36,938 bases of DNA from Podaxis mareebaensis (GCA_018524725.1 JAEUWP010000251.1:1-36938), one strand, 5' to 3'; positions 21,489 through 32,200 are shown, numbered from the stretch's first letter. Numbers and translations are program-made. Notes: generated from the letters alone by a model not told the origin.

Positions 21489-22437
21489 TACGGAAGCCGG
21501 GTGGGACATGGTCCAACTTCATCAATCATTTGCTGACCGGGTCCCATTCCCCCCATTATTGCTCTCTCACGACGTCACTCAATGTGACAAAAGTCAATAT
21601 AAAATACTTCAGACACAATATATAGATGTATCAGATTCGGTGGACTTTTGCCGCCAGGGTAAAGACTAAATGAGCAAGGCGTGCTAATCAATGAGGTGGT
21701 AAGTAGGGGAGGTAGATTCAAAGAAAACGGGATAGAAGCAAAACCTGGGACCTCAGCTTGTGCACAATGTGAGATGTTGCTAAGGGCCTCTAGGAGGGGA
21801 AATGAAGTGGAGGTGAGTGCATCCCATGAGAGGCAAATGACGAGAGAGAGAGGAGAAGGGGAGAAGAGAGGGAAAGGGATACTATTCGTTGATCTTTGTT
21901 GTAGTTTTAATACCTACTGTGACTGCTGGAGCTATTCACACTGCTACTACTTATACTGTCCACTGTGTTCCCAACTACCGTGTACACCGATGTGCTCAGA
22001 TGGTGTCACAGTCCGGACTGTTCATTTGAGGCTTTCCATGGGTGAACCAATAGCTACATATTCAGTGCCTCGGGCTCCCATTGCAACGGAGCTCTGGCCA
22101 TGCTTAGACAGTTGCAATACCCCCCAGAGCATCAGGACCGCTCTGCTGGCGTTCATAAACAACCCAGGCTCGGAACCTTTGCTTTTGCGCCTGTAGTTGA
22201 AATGAGAGGTGTATCTGTGGGGCTCATATATCCCGGTGAGAAAATTCCAAGTTTACCCCGCCTTGGAGTTCCCCCAAACGGGATATACATGCCGAAGAAT
22301 ATTAACCAGTGTCTACCATAAACAATACAATAGGTGGGGGGCACAGATGGTGTCACGCGGTTCCGAGACCCCAATCGTACTGTCATATAAGGCAAGTTGT
22401 CGATCAAAGTTGGACCATGTCCCACCCGGCTTCCGTA
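21489..22437. mobile_element. Non-autonomous DNA transposon (949 bp) with perfect 31-bp TIRs
   Basis: The first 31 bases (21489-21519, starting TACGGAAGCCGGG) are the exact reverse complement of the last 31 (22407-22437, ending CCCGGCTTCCGTA). The six bases GACATG stand directly outside both ends (21483-21488 and 22438-22443), forming a target-site duplication. No transposase-like ORF lies inside, so the element would need enzyme from elsewhere. The interior holds a purine-rich stretch (about 21715-21880) and a hairpin near 22257. I cannot assign the superfamily. The 6-bp duplication is unlike the TA of mariner or the 8 bp of hAT. Perfect TIRs suggest recent insertion. Confidence 0.8.
22227..22287. 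repeat. Imperfect hairpin inside the transposon-like element
   Basis: TATATCCCG (22227-22235) pairs with CGGGATATA (22279-22287). Inside it, AATTCCAAG (22243-22251) pairs with CTTGGAGTT (22262-22270) with one mismatch. Further out, CTCGGAACC (22169-22177) mirrors GGTTCCGAG (22359-22367), so the palindrome may extend to about 200 bp with indels. Confidence 0.6.
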
Positions 22438-22443
22438 GACATG
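22438..22443 (+). repeat. Target-site duplication, right copy (GACATG)
   Basis: Directly abuts the right TIR and matches 21483-21488. Confidence 0.7.
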
Positions 22444-23271
22444 GCATAAGCATGCGGCATGCGAGCACCTCCGTTGGTCGGCAGAGTAGACAGAGGTGTG
22501 ACACAAATTAACGCCCAGTCTTCTACAGGTTCCCTCGCTTGGGAGGGTTTCTCCACCCCTATAATAGCACCCACTCTTCGACTCACCCCGTATATAAGTA
22601 CAAGCAATATTATCTTATCTCCCGCTATTCGTTTCGTTCAGTTCCGTACAAAAGCAAACTGGTGAGCTCCGTCTGGATTCAAGGTTCACCTCCGCGATAC
22701 AATGCTTAACTTTTGTACGTCCACTTTCCGCGCTTCCCCTCGGCTTTGACAAAATAAATGGTTTTACCACTTGCCCCGCTCCCGAAACATGTGAGATATC
22801 AATCAATCTCCTCCGAACCGCAAAGGGCTGCCAAGCAAGGGTTGTTGGAGACGAAGTTGACACTTCTAGTGGGACCAGATCCTTAATTCCGCCAGCGAAA
22901 TTAGACCTTCCTCCCCTGGGCTTCCGTGCCCATGGGTCCTAGGGCGTTATTCGGTTCATGAGCACAGTGTGCTATACCCAATTACGCCTTTAGCTCGCTC
23001 CAAGTGCAGCCTTGTTCTACCTTAAACCTTACCTGTTCCAACAATTGTACTAACCATATCTTGAACCTTATTCAACCTGCGAGGGACGTTCACCTGGACG
23101 CGAAATTTATGTAATCTGCTCCTCCATTTAGCGAAACCAATCATAGCCGGAGTCATGAGATATGCTGACGCTGTCTTCGAAGGTAAAAACGACGGAATTC
23201 GTTTATATCGGGCGCTCACTCAAGGGTATGTCATTAGATTATAGAAAATACAAATATAGTACAGCGCTGAA
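22444..23271. other. Gene-free spacer with a TATA-like site
   Basis: No supportable gene. A TATATAA motif (22591-22597) is followed by a pyrimidine-rich stretch, but the next ATG (22702) opens only a 14-codon ORF. It could be promoter debris or part of an old LTR. Confidence 0.35.
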
Positions 23272-24361
23272 TCAAGCGTACTGAACATAAATTAGTACCA
23301 CGTATGTCAAAGAGGACGACAGAACTTACTCTTGTGAAAGTGCCCATGGTCATGAATGTTTCCTTCTTCTTCGGCTTCCCCTCTCCATACAGACTCTTCA
23401 ACGCCTCGCTCATCGTGGCCTTCCGCTTCGCCTCCTCCATTGCCAGCTCATTCGCGACCGCCTTGCTAGAGGCAACGGTGGAGTTAATGATTGGTTGTAC
23501 TGATGTTTCCCGTTTCTTCTTAGGCGGTTCCTCCTCAGACGAAGCATTCTTTCGCTTCTTGGACTTCTTCGGAGGCTCGAGTAACCGCCGGCGCTCCATG
23601 TTTTCACGTAATCTTTCCTCCTCCTCAGACGAAGGATTGAGGGCGATGATATCTTCCGAGCGGGAATACTTCTTTTGACACTGTGGGCATAGGTCTAGGG
23701 CCTTATCCTCTCCTTCGACAGGCTTTGGCGAACCGGAAGCTGTCTCGGATATAGTCTTGTACCCGGCAAGCGAGAACACGCAGCCGCACGTCCAGATGTA
23801 TATGAAGGGTTGCGAACCGTTCATTTCTTTCATCGTTAGGGGGCAAACGAATTGTGCCTGGTCTAACGAATCATCTGTCGCCTTCTTGGAATCTGCCTTA
23901 GATGTGGTATTTGGCGACAGCGCCAGTTGTTTGACGTCCTGAAAAAGAGACATTAATTGAAGGGCAATCATCATAGTATGCGCTCAAACATACCTTGAGA
24001 GATCTTATATGCCCGCATATTGTCTCCCCATCTCCGTACGCCGACTTGTCCAGTAGGTACTCAATGATGGAGTCTTTATTATACAGTTTCCCGAGTGCAC
24101 ACGCAACCACTGGCTCCTGGAGCTTCCGCTATATGCAAAAGATTACTCAGCATGGTTCATCATAATAACTGGGATTCAGATACTCACCTTAGACAGTGCA
24201 CAGAAAAACCATTTGGCTCTCGTTTGATTAGCCTTGTCGGCTTGTTCAGCCTTTGAGAACCATGTCAGTAGATGTATATGCGAGTAAGGGGAAAGGCATA
24301 CCTTAGGCCTCGTCTTGACTAGGTCACGGCGATCTGGGATACTTCCTCCGTCATTACCCAT
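23272..24361 (-). CDS. rtf2: Replication termination factor 2 (Rtf2) family protein
   Basis: Exons 24361-24302, 24250-24188, 24128-23994, 23938-23330 and a 9-nt last exon 23280-23272 (Tyr-Ala-stop) give 291 aa. The start MGNDGGSIPDRRDLVKTRPK is the family hallmark. The RING-like region follows: WFFCALSKRKLQEPVVAC, LYNKDSIIEYLLDKS, then FVCPLTMKEMNG, YIWTCGCVFS and LCPQCQKKY with paired Cys. The C-terminal half is Lys/Glu-rich with likely nuclear signals (PKKSKKRK, PPKKKRE). Rtf2 acts in the nucleus at stalled replication forks and has also been linked to splicing. The in-frame ATG at 24436 is unlikely as the start because it lies only a few bases from the TATA box. Confidence 0.92.
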
Positions 24362-24440
24362 GGTAGTCGTCCGGGCAGAGATGGGGATGTGGCTGGTAAG
24401 AGTTAAGGGTAGCGTGAGAACCTGAGCGGGGGCCATGATA

Positions 24441-24448
24441 TTTATATA
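24441..24448 (-). promoter_or_regulatory. TATA box of the Rtf2 gene
   Basis: TATATAAA on the minus strand, 79 bp upstream of the chosen ATG (24361). A transcription start about 30 bp downstream would exclude the ATG at 24436. Confidence 0.55.
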
Positions 24449-24966
24449 AGCAAGGTCACAGCTTTCGCTTCCACTCTAATCCTTCTCCATGAAGCTTTGT
24501 AACGAACCTCACCAGCAGCAAAATTGTCCCATATATACGGTTCTCGGCAGAACCAGAGCACGGTGATTAGCTAAAACCGAAAATCATCGACGCTGAAGGT
24601 GCTAGTTTGCCATGTGTTCGACTACTCCACCCGCCAGGTCATCGATAATCTCCGAGCCGTTTCAAGCTTGAATGCGCCCTGTAGAAACGTTGGGCCTCGA
24701 ATAACTCGAACCTCCGAAATGTGGAGTCTCTTGGTCCTATTCAGAGATATCGCACAGGACGAACGACTGCGGCCCCTATTCTGACTCCAACTCTCAGGTG
24801 CTAACGCAGAATCGCTCATTCCATGGGGCCTAGCTTCGTGTAAATAATAAGTTTCTTGCGTCGCCTGGATCGGCTATCTCTGGAAAAATCGTCCGATGCT
24901 CACGGTTCATGTTTCGGCACTCAAGGTCGATCCAATATTTGGGTTGAAAATAGGTCTCCTGGATGA
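24449..24966. other. Divergent intergenic region
   Basis: Lies between the Rtf2 promoter and the small secreted protein promoter. Only short ORFs without domains are seen. Confidence 0.35.
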
Positions 24967-24973
24967 TATAAAA
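24967..24973 (+). promoter_or_regulatory. TATA box of the small secreted protein gene
   Basis: TATAAAA is followed by a pyrimidine-rich patch (about 24980-25005), a common layout of strong fungal promoters. It lies about 60 bp upstream of the split start codon at 25032. Confidence 0.55.
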
Positions 24974-25031
24974 CATAAACGATTCTCCCTTCTTGACCCC
25001 ATCGTCAACAAGTACCTCCAGCTCCATTACC

Positions 25032-25413
25032 ATGTAGGCTCTGCATTGCTTCACGACAACCCGCGACAGTACATCTCATACAATCATTGACCAGGAACGC
25101 GAAACTACTCTTCTTTGCCATCTTTTCCCTCGGCGTCGCCAACGCCGTCGCTCAGTCTTGCACTGACAACTCTCCGTGCGGCAATAATGTCTGTTGCACC
25201 ACTGCCGTACGTATCTTCATAGATTATCAGAATGTATGACTCAGGTTTCTACCCTATAGACCGGTGAAGGTCCAGGCGGTGTAGCGGGCAACTGCATCCC
25301 TCGCAGCGACTGCGACGGAGTGAGTGTATCTTGCCTTCAATAGACTTGCTGCTGACTGTCGCTCCCAGAGGATTGGTCACTTCAATGGAGGCGTCTGCGG
25401 TTGTCTCGTTTGA
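25032..25413 (+). CDS. Small secreted 8-cysteine protein with an intron-split start codon
   Basis: Exons 25032-25033, 25095-25206, 25260-25319 and 25369-25413 give 72 aa. Residues 1-20 (MNAKLLFFAIFSLGVANAVA) are a clear signal peptide. The mature part of about 52 aa has eight Cys in the order C-C-CC-C-C-C-C, including GNNVCC and GGVCGC, suggesting four disulfides. No in-frame ATG exists in the continuous DNA upstream of the signal peptide. Splicing 25034-25094 (GTAGGC to CCAG, 61 nt, with a TTGAC branch-like site) joins AT to G and makes the start codon. Unspliced RNA reads ATG-TAG, a start followed at once by a stop. Function is unknown; such proteins are often extracellular effectors or developmentally regulated secreted proteins. 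Confidence 0.65.
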
Positions 25414-25701
25414 TGACCCATATATCGCAAATCGCCCGTATGAGATGTGAAAATGACAGTGTTCTTAGATTCTTCTCGAGTATTCAGATTTGCATTGCCA
25501 TACGTGCAGCATTTCGTTCAACCAGGCACGCGAGTGAATAAGGTTATTTTTGGCACGGATTATCAAAAATCTCTTCGTCCCTGCAAACCACATGAACCTC
25601 CTGTGAATCACGGATCCATTTCCGATCCTGTTTGGTAACCCCGGAATATATATCACCTACCAGCATCTCGACAATCCCCCACTAGGGTTCCACGGTCCAC
25701 C

Positions 25702-27705
25702 ATGTTCACACCACTTGTTCTTGCCGCTCTCGCTGTCTCTGGTTTACAGTCCACGATTGCAAGCCAATCCCCTTTCTTACGTCCGGCTTCGGACGAGGTT
25801 TCGTTGCGTTTTGCTCATGAACAATATGACGCAGGGTTGTTCTCACCACCATTCTCATCCTTATCAGCTGTTCCAGAAATGGAGTGGGGCATCCTCTCTC
25901 ATCCTCTCTTCCCAAAATATAGTGTTAGGCTGAAGAAAAGCTCGTTTTGTGATGATACAGTTAGGTATGCCTTCCTTCTCTACCCATATTCACGCATCCT
26001 CATAAAATGATTAACTATTAGGGGATACACAGGATACATCGACATCCAAGCGCGTCATCTGTTCTTTTATTTCTTCGAGAGCCGGAACGACCCCGATAAA
26101 GATGATGTTATTTTTTGGACGAACGGTGGACCAGGGTGTTCATCTTCTCTTGGACTATTCTTTGAGTTAGGTAAGTCGTAGTCCCTCCAGACGCGTGATA
26201 GTCGCTCATTATCGGAAGGCCCCTGCAGGATTACCGACGCAGAAGGCCCAAAATTCCATCCCGAGTCATGGAACACAAACGCGAATATATTCTTCATTGA
26301 CCAACCCATCGGCGTCGGGTTTTCCTATGCTGATTACGGCGAGGCTGTGGTGTGTTCCGCCCGTCAAATACTGTCATGTTGAAGTCTGAAAATAGAACCG
26401 ACCAGTCCACTTCCGAAGAAGCAGCAGCAGATATCGCGGCGTTCGTTGCAATATTCTTCGAGAACTTTAGTCAGTTCAAAGGCCGTGCCTTCCATATGGC
26501 TGGAGAGTCCTATGGCGTGCGTGTCTTTCTCTCACCCATCCAGCTTATGTGTTGACTAATTTTGTTCGTGTAGGGACGCTATTTACCGCTATTCGCCGCT
26601 GCTGTTTACGACCAGAATGCTCTACTCACAGAGGCTGGCCTGACGCCTATAAACTTGACATCTGCCATGATCGGTGAGTCTTGCGTTAATAGTGTCCTAT
26701 CAGAAGGTGTAACATCCACTCTCCAGGAAACGGCATGACTGACAGTTTCAAGATGGTTTTGTCCTACTATGATATGGAATGCACACCTGCTTCCATTGAA
26801 CCTTTCGTCGACATATCCGCTTGCGTTGCCTTGAAACATACAGTATGTCCTTTGCTACAACCCCGGGTCGAGATGTTAATCATCCATCATTACCCGCAAG
26901 ATGGAACGGTGTGATCGGTGGATGAGGAAAGCGTGTGTCGATCATTTCGACAGTATTGATTGTGCAGCGGCGTACAACTACTGTTCGACAACATACACGA
27001 CCCCTTATCACGCCACTGGTGAGTCCATCATCCCAAAAGCAACCATTCACCCCGACACATCTCCGCCGGCAGGTAAAAATCCTTACGATATCAGCAAACA
27101 GTGTGAAGGGCCCTTACCCGAAACGTTGTGCTACCCCCAAACTGCGTTCGTAGCCATCCTCCCGTGAATCTTATCCACCCACTGAAATTATTTCTCCACG
27201 TAGTCACATTAGGAATTTCCTCAGCAATTCGACCAATCGCGCCCTGCTCGGGGTAGACTCCGCTATCAAAGGAAACTTCACCTCCTGCAATCATGATGTC
27301 CGTGCAGCCTTTGGCCTCTCTGGAGACATACTGCATCCGACTACGGACTACGTCGCCGCCCTTCTCGAGCGGGGAGTCCGTGTTCTAATCTATGTCGGTG
27401 CTTATGATTGGATCTGTAACCACGTTGGCAACGAACGATGGACTTTGGCGATGGATTGGAGTGGAAAACAAGAGTTCACGGCGGCTGAAAAACGGGAGTG
27501 GCTTGTTGATGGGAAGAGAGCTGGACTGACGAGAAGCGCAAAGGGCCTTACGTTCGCTACGATTGATGGTGCTGGACATATGGTATGTGATCTACTTCCT
27601 GAGGATGAAATTTGGTGTGAATGAGAATGGGTTTAGGTGCCCTATGATAAACCTAAAGAAGCTCTGGCGATGGTACAGCGATGGATGGCTAGGGAAGAGC
27701 TATAA
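25702..27705 (+). CDS. Serine carboxypeptidase (peptidase family S10)
   Basis: Ten exons (25702-25964, 26022-26170, 26219-26349, 26406-26516, 26574-26673, 26727-26842, 26901-27018, 27073-27163, 27204-27582, 27637-27705) give 508 aa in continuous frame. Signal peptide at 1-20 ([20 protein letters not shown]). S10 motifs: [33 protein letters not shown], the nucleophile GESYGGRYLP (Ser216), [10 protein letters not shown] (Asp428) and DGAGHMVPYDKP (His485). The complete triad and normal length point to an active vacuolar or secreted exopeptidase removing C-terminal residues. It lies far from the RiPP-like cluster, so a link to precursor trimming is only a possibility. The exon 8 donor (27164) was chosen by frame and adds a few residues relative to the usual spacing. 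Confidence 0.9.
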
Positions 27706-27853
27706 CGAAGGAATTGTGACGTAAACTACGTGTACTCGAGTATTTGTGCATATATGTGCTCTCCGCAATAGCTACAAGACTGGGTGATTACTCATACAAA
27801 AAGTCTGTCGTCAAGGAAATGTACATCAAAGTCCGTAGCAAATTGTAATTTCA

Positions 27854-29380
27854 TTAAACGTGAGGGAAGAACGAGGACCATGCGATATCCTGGAATGTAT
27901 CCGGAGGGAGGGAACGAAGTGTACTGAAAGCGAGTACGAGCAATGTCAAACGAGCAAGGACATAGAGAGGTAATCCAATGAAGGCAAGACTTCCGAGGGA
28001 CATCGCAACCGCCTCCATCATCAACATGACAACTTCGCCCACCCTGTATCCTTTAGTCAGCCGATACAAGCCAAAGCCTAATGCGGCTGGCAGTGGTTCA
28101 ACAGCGATGACACTGGAACAGACACGCCAAAGAAGTTTTTCCGTGTTTGTGGGAGATTGCCAGTTCCATGGGATGAGATGGAGAGCACCGAAGATAACGC
28201 TCATCCCCAATGAAGGAAAGATAACCTCGAGTTCTTCCGTAATGTCGTGGTCTGCGTAGAACTTGGGCATGCGAGTGGATCCGACTGGCACTTGGTCGTC
28301 AGTAGCCATCTTGCCCAACGGAACGAACACGCTCCGTAGGAGCTTCACAGGAACGAGTAAGGAGACGAGGATCATCCACGGCAACCATCCTTCTGACCCT
28401 TGACCTCCGTCTGCAATCTTCCTTTCCAGCCAGCTCCTGCGTTCTTCCCGCGATTCGATCTTGACTGAAGGAGCACCACTCCTTTTTACGATGGAGATTG
28501 CAACCTGAACGTTCTGCGGCTTGTGCCACCACAGAGAATAAGTGACGATGTTGAGGACCGCAAATGCGAGGGTGATGACCTCCAGCTCTGTCACTGGTAA
28601 CCGCACCGCCCAGCGGCCGATACACTGAACAATGAACCAGACCGTCTGAAGTACGACAAGGAGTTTGGTGAGAAAGTCACCTTTGCTCTTGTCGAAGATG
28701 TCCTCTTCGGTTACGGATGGGAGGTCGATTGTGTTATTGTCGATTAGTTCCTGCAGTCTTTGGAAGGTGATAACGAAGGCGGGTTGCCCATCCTGAACAA
28801 AAAGGAACCCGCCCATCTGAACGAAGAACCCATGGCTAAGGGTCCACAGCTTTTCTTGGGTCTTGTCTGGGCTCTGAAACCATCCCTTTATCTCCCGCTT
28901 GACTTTACTCCAGGCCGATTCAAGGAGTACAACTTCAACTTCGGTGAGTACAGCCATTACATCTTTAAGAAGGGTGAGCCGCTCACCGTTTCCATGGTAT
29001 TTTTGGTTATACATCCTTTTAATTCTCCCAGCCGCATGTCGTTGCCTCATCGCCCACAGGGTCATCAACTCCGGTGCAATGATTGCGTAGAACATAGTGG
29101 ACACACGCCGCCGAAACCGTGTCCACTGGGACTCCTCGGGACCCGGGATGTTCGGATGGACGGCGACCCAAGTACAAGCAAATATTGTGACCAGACAACT
29201 CCAGATAATATCCTGCAAGGTCCGGTCTTGGCTGGAAACGTGGAACCTTTCGGGTAGCTCAGCACGTTCGGAAAGGACTTCCGGCATGTTGCCAGTCGTT
29301 CCATTCGCTGGTCTGAAAGGTGTAGGAACTGTGAAAGAGGGTCTGAAAGCCGCTGCGAGAAGGAGAATGATCAGCATCAA
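27854..29380 (-). CDS. Agaricomycete multi-pass membrane protein, tandem copy A
   Basis: Exons 29380-28987 and 28932-27854 give 490 aa. The intron is 54 nt and has no in-frame stop, so the ORF is also open unspliced (508 aa). An N-terminal signal-like segment (MMLIILLLAAAF) is followed by WSCLVTIFACTWVAVHPN, MFYAIIAPELMTLWAMRQ, HGFFVQMGGFLF and SKGDFLTKLLVVLQTVWFIV. Then come VTELEVITLAFAVLNI with TYSLWWHKPQNVQVA, and four or more hydrophobic segments to the C-terminus. I know this as a widespread uncharacterised Agaricomycete family. No catalytic motif is evident. The gene at 32200-30695 is its tandem paralogue; their second exons are both 1079 nt. Confidence 0.8.
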   Translation of the reverse strand: MMLIILLLAAAFRPSFTVPTPFRPANGTTGNMPEVLSERAELPERFHVSSQDRTLQDIIWSCLVTIFACTWVAVHPNIPGPEESQWTRFRRRVSTMFYAIIAPELMTLWAMRQRHAAGRIKRMYNQKYHGNGERLTLLKDVMAVLTEVEVVLLESAWSKVKREIKGWFQSPDKTQEKLWTLSHGFFVQMGGFLFVQDGQPAFVITFQRLQELIDNNTIDLPSVTEEDIFDKSKGDFLTKLLVVLQTVWFIVQCIGRWAVRLPVTELEVITLAFAVLNIVTYSLWWHKPQNVQVAISIVKRSGAPSVKIESREERRSWLERKIADGGQGSEGWLPWMILVSLLVPVKLLRSVFVPLGKMATDDQVPVGSTRMPKFYADHDITEELEVIFPSLGMSVIFGALHLIPWNWQSPTNTEKLLWRVCSSVIAVEPLPAALGFGLYRLTKGYRVGEVVMLMMEAVAMSLGSLAFIGLPLYVLARLTLLVLAFSTLRSLPPDTFQDIAWSSFFPHV

Positions 29381-30694
29381 TAAAATATGTCTTCTGACTC
29401 CTCGTTGTCGAGTGTTATAAAGACCTGACCTACGCTATGCTCTTCCCGATCAGTCAAGGGGTAGCGACCAAATGCCAGCCAAGCCCGTTCGTGGCACTGT
29501 ATAAAAATATCACATATGGAATGCCTCCTTGTGCATAGCATTCTGTTTGAGACCCGGGGGGATTCACCATCTGAGAGACCTACACTCGCGTAAGAAGGGT
29601 TATGAATCCTGTTTGCGACGGATTGGCTTGTATCTGGTTGAGACACACGTTTGTTTTCGCAATGGTTCCAGGCCCCTCCTTTTTACTAACGTGAGAATGC
29701 CTTGAGGGTTGCGGCAATATAGCGAGTACACGACACTGGCGATGAAAGCATACAGTTTGACGTCGCTCTAGATTATCGCCATTTAGTGGACAGCATCCTC
29801 GTCGTCTCAAAGCCAGGTAACGCAACTCCCAGCCGGTGGCTTGTGTGTCACGACTCATAACGCATTGAGTCAGTGCATGAAGACAGAGGTCCCAGCTCTC
29901 TGAACAAACGTGCGTTAAGTCATGTTCCGATTTGAGATCAAGGTTTGTGATGACGTCAGTAGTCAATATTTCAACACTCTCAGAGGTGGCCAAACATTCT
30001 AAGCGCTCCTGGTCAATTCCGAGTGGTTCGGGGCTTTAGCATCAATGGACTCACGAATTTCAAGGCAGTGCCAGCCAGAGTTATACCCCGTAAAGGATTG
30101 AAGCACCTGTTGGTCCCCGATGATCATCACCATCAGCTCAAACGTTCGTCTTGATGGATTGTTATGCGTCCCCGAAATTGATCATCAAAAAAAAAGAACA
30201 AGACCAAGCCCGAGAATGCGTTGCACTGGCCACATTGTCGCAGCGTTTCCCAGAACGCTTGATTCGTAAACAACTGCTTTTCTCGGGGTCTTACCCCACT
30301 CCTTCTTTTAGCTGTGTGCGGATGAACAAATCCAAACCCACACCCACGATAAATCATATATAGAACGGAGGATACAGCTTTTAAAAGGTGGGACGACTCA
30401 GCCGGACTCAAAGAATTAGGTTAGCCGGAAACGTGAAAGATTCAAAGGCGACATCCCTTAGATTGTTGTGCAAGGCAGGTTGTCTTAGTGAAATTCAGGA
30501 ATCAGGTGTAAAATTACAAAGTATTTGTGGTTGGATCAAGAAAAAAAAACTAAGCAGAGATAGAGTAATACAGCAGCATATGAGACGACAAGCCGCGAAG
30601 ATTTGATACATGTCCACTAGTTGTCAATAGGCATCTTGTCAAAACGGGAGCATGAAGAAGGCCTATTAAATAGTCTTCGTCGAATCATGAACCA
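29381..30694. other. Spacer between tandem paralogues
   Basis: It should contain the promoter of copy A. A 137-codon minus ORF (29993-29580) and several short plus ORFs have no recognisable domain, and I do not call them genes. A poly-A run (about 30186-30195) and A-rich patches near 30540 are visible. Confidence 0.35.
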
Positions 30695-32200
30695 TCATAC
30701 ATGGGGCACAAGTGAAGACCACGCAATATCCTTAAAGGCCTCCGTGGGAAGAGAGCGGAGGGTGCTGAATGCAAGCGTGAGCAACGCCAAGCGGGCAAGG
30801 ACGTAAAGAGGTAAGCCAGTAAAGGCAAGACTTCCAAGCGACATTGCAAAAGCATCCATCATCATTCTGATTACCGCCCCCAATCGGTGTCCCTCAGTTA
30901 GTTGCGCTAAACCAAGACCGATTGCCACTGGCAGCGGTTCAGCTGTAATGACGATGGAGCCGAGCTGCCAGATAAGTCTTTCGGTAGGTGTCGGAAATGA
31001 GCCAGAAAACCATGGAATAAGGTGCAGTGCGCCGAATATGACGCTAATACATAAAAAGGGAAGGATGATTTGTGATTCCTTTACGATGTCGTGGTCGGCG
31101 TAGAACATAGGCACCTGGGTCGATCCTTCCGGTACTCGGTTGTTAACAGCCATTTCTCCCAAAGGGGTAAACATCCCTTGCAGAAGCTTGACGGGAACGA
31201 GCAACGCAACGAGAATCAACCAAGGCACCCAACCCTCCACCCCCTCACCGCCCTCTGCAATCTTATCTTCCAGCCAAGTTCTTGGGCTGCCAGCTTGTAC
31301 TATCACTGACGGGGCGCCATCCTTCTTTATAATGGGTACTGCCACCTGCACGTTCTGTGGCTTGTGCCACCATAGAGAATACGTGATAATGTTGAGAATG
31401 GCGAAGGCCAAGGTAACAACCTCGAGTTCTGTCACTTGTAGCTTGGCAGCCCATCGGCAAGTGCACTGGACGATGAACCAGGTGGTCTGAATTACAACGA
31501 GGAGTTTGGTGAGGAAGTCGCCTTTGCTCCTGTCGAAGATCTCCTCCTTGGTGATGATTGGGAGGTCGATGGTGTTATTGTCGATGAGTTTCTGGAGCTT
31601 GTCGAAAGTGATTACGAAGGCAGGTCCTCCGTCCTGAACGAATAGGAGCCCTCCCATTTGAATGAAAAACCCGTGACCGAGGCTCCATAGTTTTTCCTCT
31701 TCATCTGGGCTATGAAACCATTCCTTTATTGTTTCCATATAACGCGTGCAGGGCGAATTCCTCCTGGACATGACTTGAAATGTTTGTGAGTACTGACGTC
31801 TTTTGTGACTTATGCATTGCTCACCATTTCCGCGATACTTTTCATTATATTCTCTCTTAATCCTCGCGGCTGCATAGCGCTGTCTCATCGCCCACAGGGT
31901 CATCATTTCTGGCGCAATCAGTGCATAAAACATGGTCTTCAAGCGTTGCCGGAAACGCGAACACTGGGACTCTTTGGGCCCTGAAACATTTGGGTGTACA
32001 GCAACCCAAGTGCAGGCAAAGATTGTCGCCAGACAACTCCATAGAATGTCCTGTGTGCCGCGAAAGTGACTGGGGACATTGAAGTGTCCCGGTAGCTCGG
32101 CAGTCTCCAAAGGGCCTCCCGTGTGCTCCGGTCGCCCAAGATCTGTTGGAATGCTAGAGGACAGTTTGGAGGCTGCCAGTAGAAAGAAGGCAACCAGCAT
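30695..32200 (-). CDS. Agaricomycete multi-pass membrane protein, tandem copy B
   Basis: Exons 32200-31825 and 31773-30695 give 484 aa. The intron is 51 nt and stop-free, at the same position as in copy A (after EKYRGN; donor GTGAGC in both). The start at 32200 begins a signal-like segment (MLVAFFLLAASKL). An in-frame ATG at 32275 would add 25 polar residues and spoil it. Shared blocks with copy A include TIFACTWVAVHPN, HGFFIQMGG, SKGDFLTKLLVV and VTELEV. Same strand and the same exon 2 length (1079 nt) show tandem duplication. Copy-specific differences cluster just after the intron and in the polar N-terminal part. Function is unknown. Confidence 0.8.
   Translation of the reverse strand: MLVAFFLLAASKLSSSIPTDLGRPEHTGGPLETAELPGHFNVPSHFRGTQDILWSCLATIFACTWVAVHPNVSGPKESQCSRFRQRLKTMFYALIAPEMMTLWAMRQRYAAARIKREYNEKYRGNGEQCISHKRRQYSQTFQVMSRRNSPCTRYMETIKEWFHSPDEEEKLWSLGHGFFIQMGGLLFVQDGGPAFVITFDKLQKLIDNNTIDLPIITKEEIFDRSKGDFLTKLLVVIQTTWFIVQCTCRWAAKLQVTELEVVTLAFAILNIITYSLWWHKPQNVQVAVPIIKKDGAPSVIVQAGSPRTWLEDKIAEGGEGVEGWVPWLILVALLVPVKLLQGMFTPLGEMAVNNRVPEGSTQVPMFYADHDIVKESQIILPFLCISVIFGALHLIPWFSGSFPTPTERLIWQLGSIVITAEPLPVAIGLGLAQLTEGHRLGAVIRMMMDAFAMSLGSLAFTGLPLYVLARLALLTLAFSTLRSLPTEAFKDIAWSSLVPHV

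Noticed and set aside
22497..22862. Possible solo LTR (TGTGACAC at the left, TATA box inside, TTGACA at the right)
   Set aside because: No matching target duplication, no second LTR, and no clear primer-binding site or retroelement ORF.
24361..24436. N-terminal extension of Rtf2 from the ATG at 24436
   Set aside because: The TATA box ends only a few bases upstream, so the transcript should start after this ATG, and the family begins at MGNDGG.
29580..29993. 137-codon minus ORF between the tandem paralogues
   Set aside because: No domain, signal peptide, splice partner or promoter feature; length alone is not enough.
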